This document shows, one piece after another, positions 63,748 through 64,000 of a stretch of DNA of 64,000 nucleotides (position 1 is its first letter; every line of letters begins with the position of its first letter). The notes under the pieces were generated by a model. That model saw only the letters and a list, made by a program, of their open reading frames with translations. It was not told where the DNA came from and did no database searches. Location: positions 1-64,000 of the forward strand of contig NZ_JAPTGG010000017.1 of assembly GCF_026891035.1 (NCBI RefSeq). Direction: 5' to 3'. Source of the stretch: Dasania phycosphaerae. GTDB lineage: Bacteria; Pseudomonadota; Gammaproteobacteria; Pseudomonadales; Dasaniaceae. The position numbers and the translations under genes were made by a program.

Positions 63748-64000
63748 TCAAACTCGATAAAGCGTTAACGTACCAAAAACTTTGCAAAATTGATGAGCAA
63801 TTCAAACATCATTAAAACCGGCAATATGAATTAAATTAGGCAACTTACCTCCCGCATTGCCCTTCGTGTTAGCAAAGCCATCCAGCCATCGAATAGAGTA
63901 AAACAGTAGCCGCATGAGGACATTAGTCGGTTTCCCCAGCCCGCCACATGCAATCGTCCGCCAAGTTTGAGTACTCGAAAAATTTCAGCGAACGCGCGGG
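63748..64000 (-). pseudogene. Decayed class I SAM-dependent methyltransferase (C-terminal part)
   Basis: Read on the minus strand from the right edge, one frame gives FAEIFRVLKLGGRLHVAGWG, the post-motif region of UbiE-like methyltransferases. The family sequence then continues in another frame from KPTNVLMRLLFYSIRWLDGF to KLPNLIHIAGFNDV. The switch falls at a GGGG run (63934-63937), as from loss of one base. A TGA (63802-63804) interrupts the second part, after which IAHQFCKVFGTLTLYRV completes the expected C-terminus before a TGA at 63748. Two disruptions make a pseudogene likely; the upstream part is outside the window. Confidence 0.7.

Overview
The window is about 64 kb of chromosome from a Gram-negative gammaproteobacterium. 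Gene families and gene order (ndk-rlmN-pilF-rodZ-ispG-hisS-yfgM-bamB-der; purL-mltF-tadA; secD-secF; an iscR-led suf operon; cti; sthA; rodZ; csrA; flgB) fit a marine Cellvibrionales/Spongiibacteraceae-like organism. That placement is inferred from gene content; no rRNA is present.

Region 1 (1-1190) is accessory DNA followed by a tRNA. It holds the tail and right end of an IS3-family element, two copies of a repeat whose hairpin stems differ in sequence but keep the same geometry, a 326-bp MITE-like insertion with perfect terminal inverted repeats and a 12-bp target duplication, and tRNA-Leu(CAG) with a strong sigma70 promoter and terminator. Region 2 (1232-20150, all minus strand) is housekeeping: a TSUP permease, der, bamB, yfgM-like, hisS, ispG, rodZ, pilF, rlmN and ndk, then an Fe-S assembly operon (iscR, IscS-type desulfurase, sufB, sufC, sufD, sufS, sufA-like, sufT, sufE) behind a promoter overlapped by tandem IscR-box-like sites, then trmJ. 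Region 3 (20337-28276) has suhB, a 7TMR-DISM hybrid kinase, an unusual 1056-aa protein that appears to join an acetoacetate-decarboxylase-like domain to an FAD-dependent desaturase-like domain, a voltage-gated-type K+ channel with a C-terminal four-cysteine ribbon, and a yjbQ gene overlapping the channel gene.

Region 4 (28382-40156) carries cti (membrane cis-trans isomerase), sthA, an HDOD protein, a PilZ protein, a polysaccharide deacetylase, a Bax-like glucosaminidase, a YgjP-like metallopeptidase, recQ, bioA and csrA. Region 5 (40372-52168) has a TonB-dependent receptor, a small acidic protein, secF and secD without an adjacent yajC, purL, mltF and tadA.

Region 6 (52296-61951, minus strand) is a signalling block. 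One run encodes TonB receptor, YfiR-like periplasmic protein, CHASE8/HAMP-type histidine kinase, single-domain response regulator and a REC-GGDEF-EAL protein, which suggests an outer-membrane-to-c-di-GMP signalling chain. The last gene is split by a single in-frame amber codon exactly at a conserved EAL motif. Upstream of it is a TorT-like periplasmic binding protein paired with a hybrid kinase, with no tor reductase genes nearby.

Region 7 (61952-64000) is gene-poor. It contains a canonical sigma54 promoter followed about 180 bp later by a very strong terminator with no ORF between them, a good candidate for a roughly 170-nt small RNA with A-rich Hfq/Crc-type motifs. After it come an isolated flgB with no flgC downstream and a decayed methyltransferase pseudogene running off the right edge.
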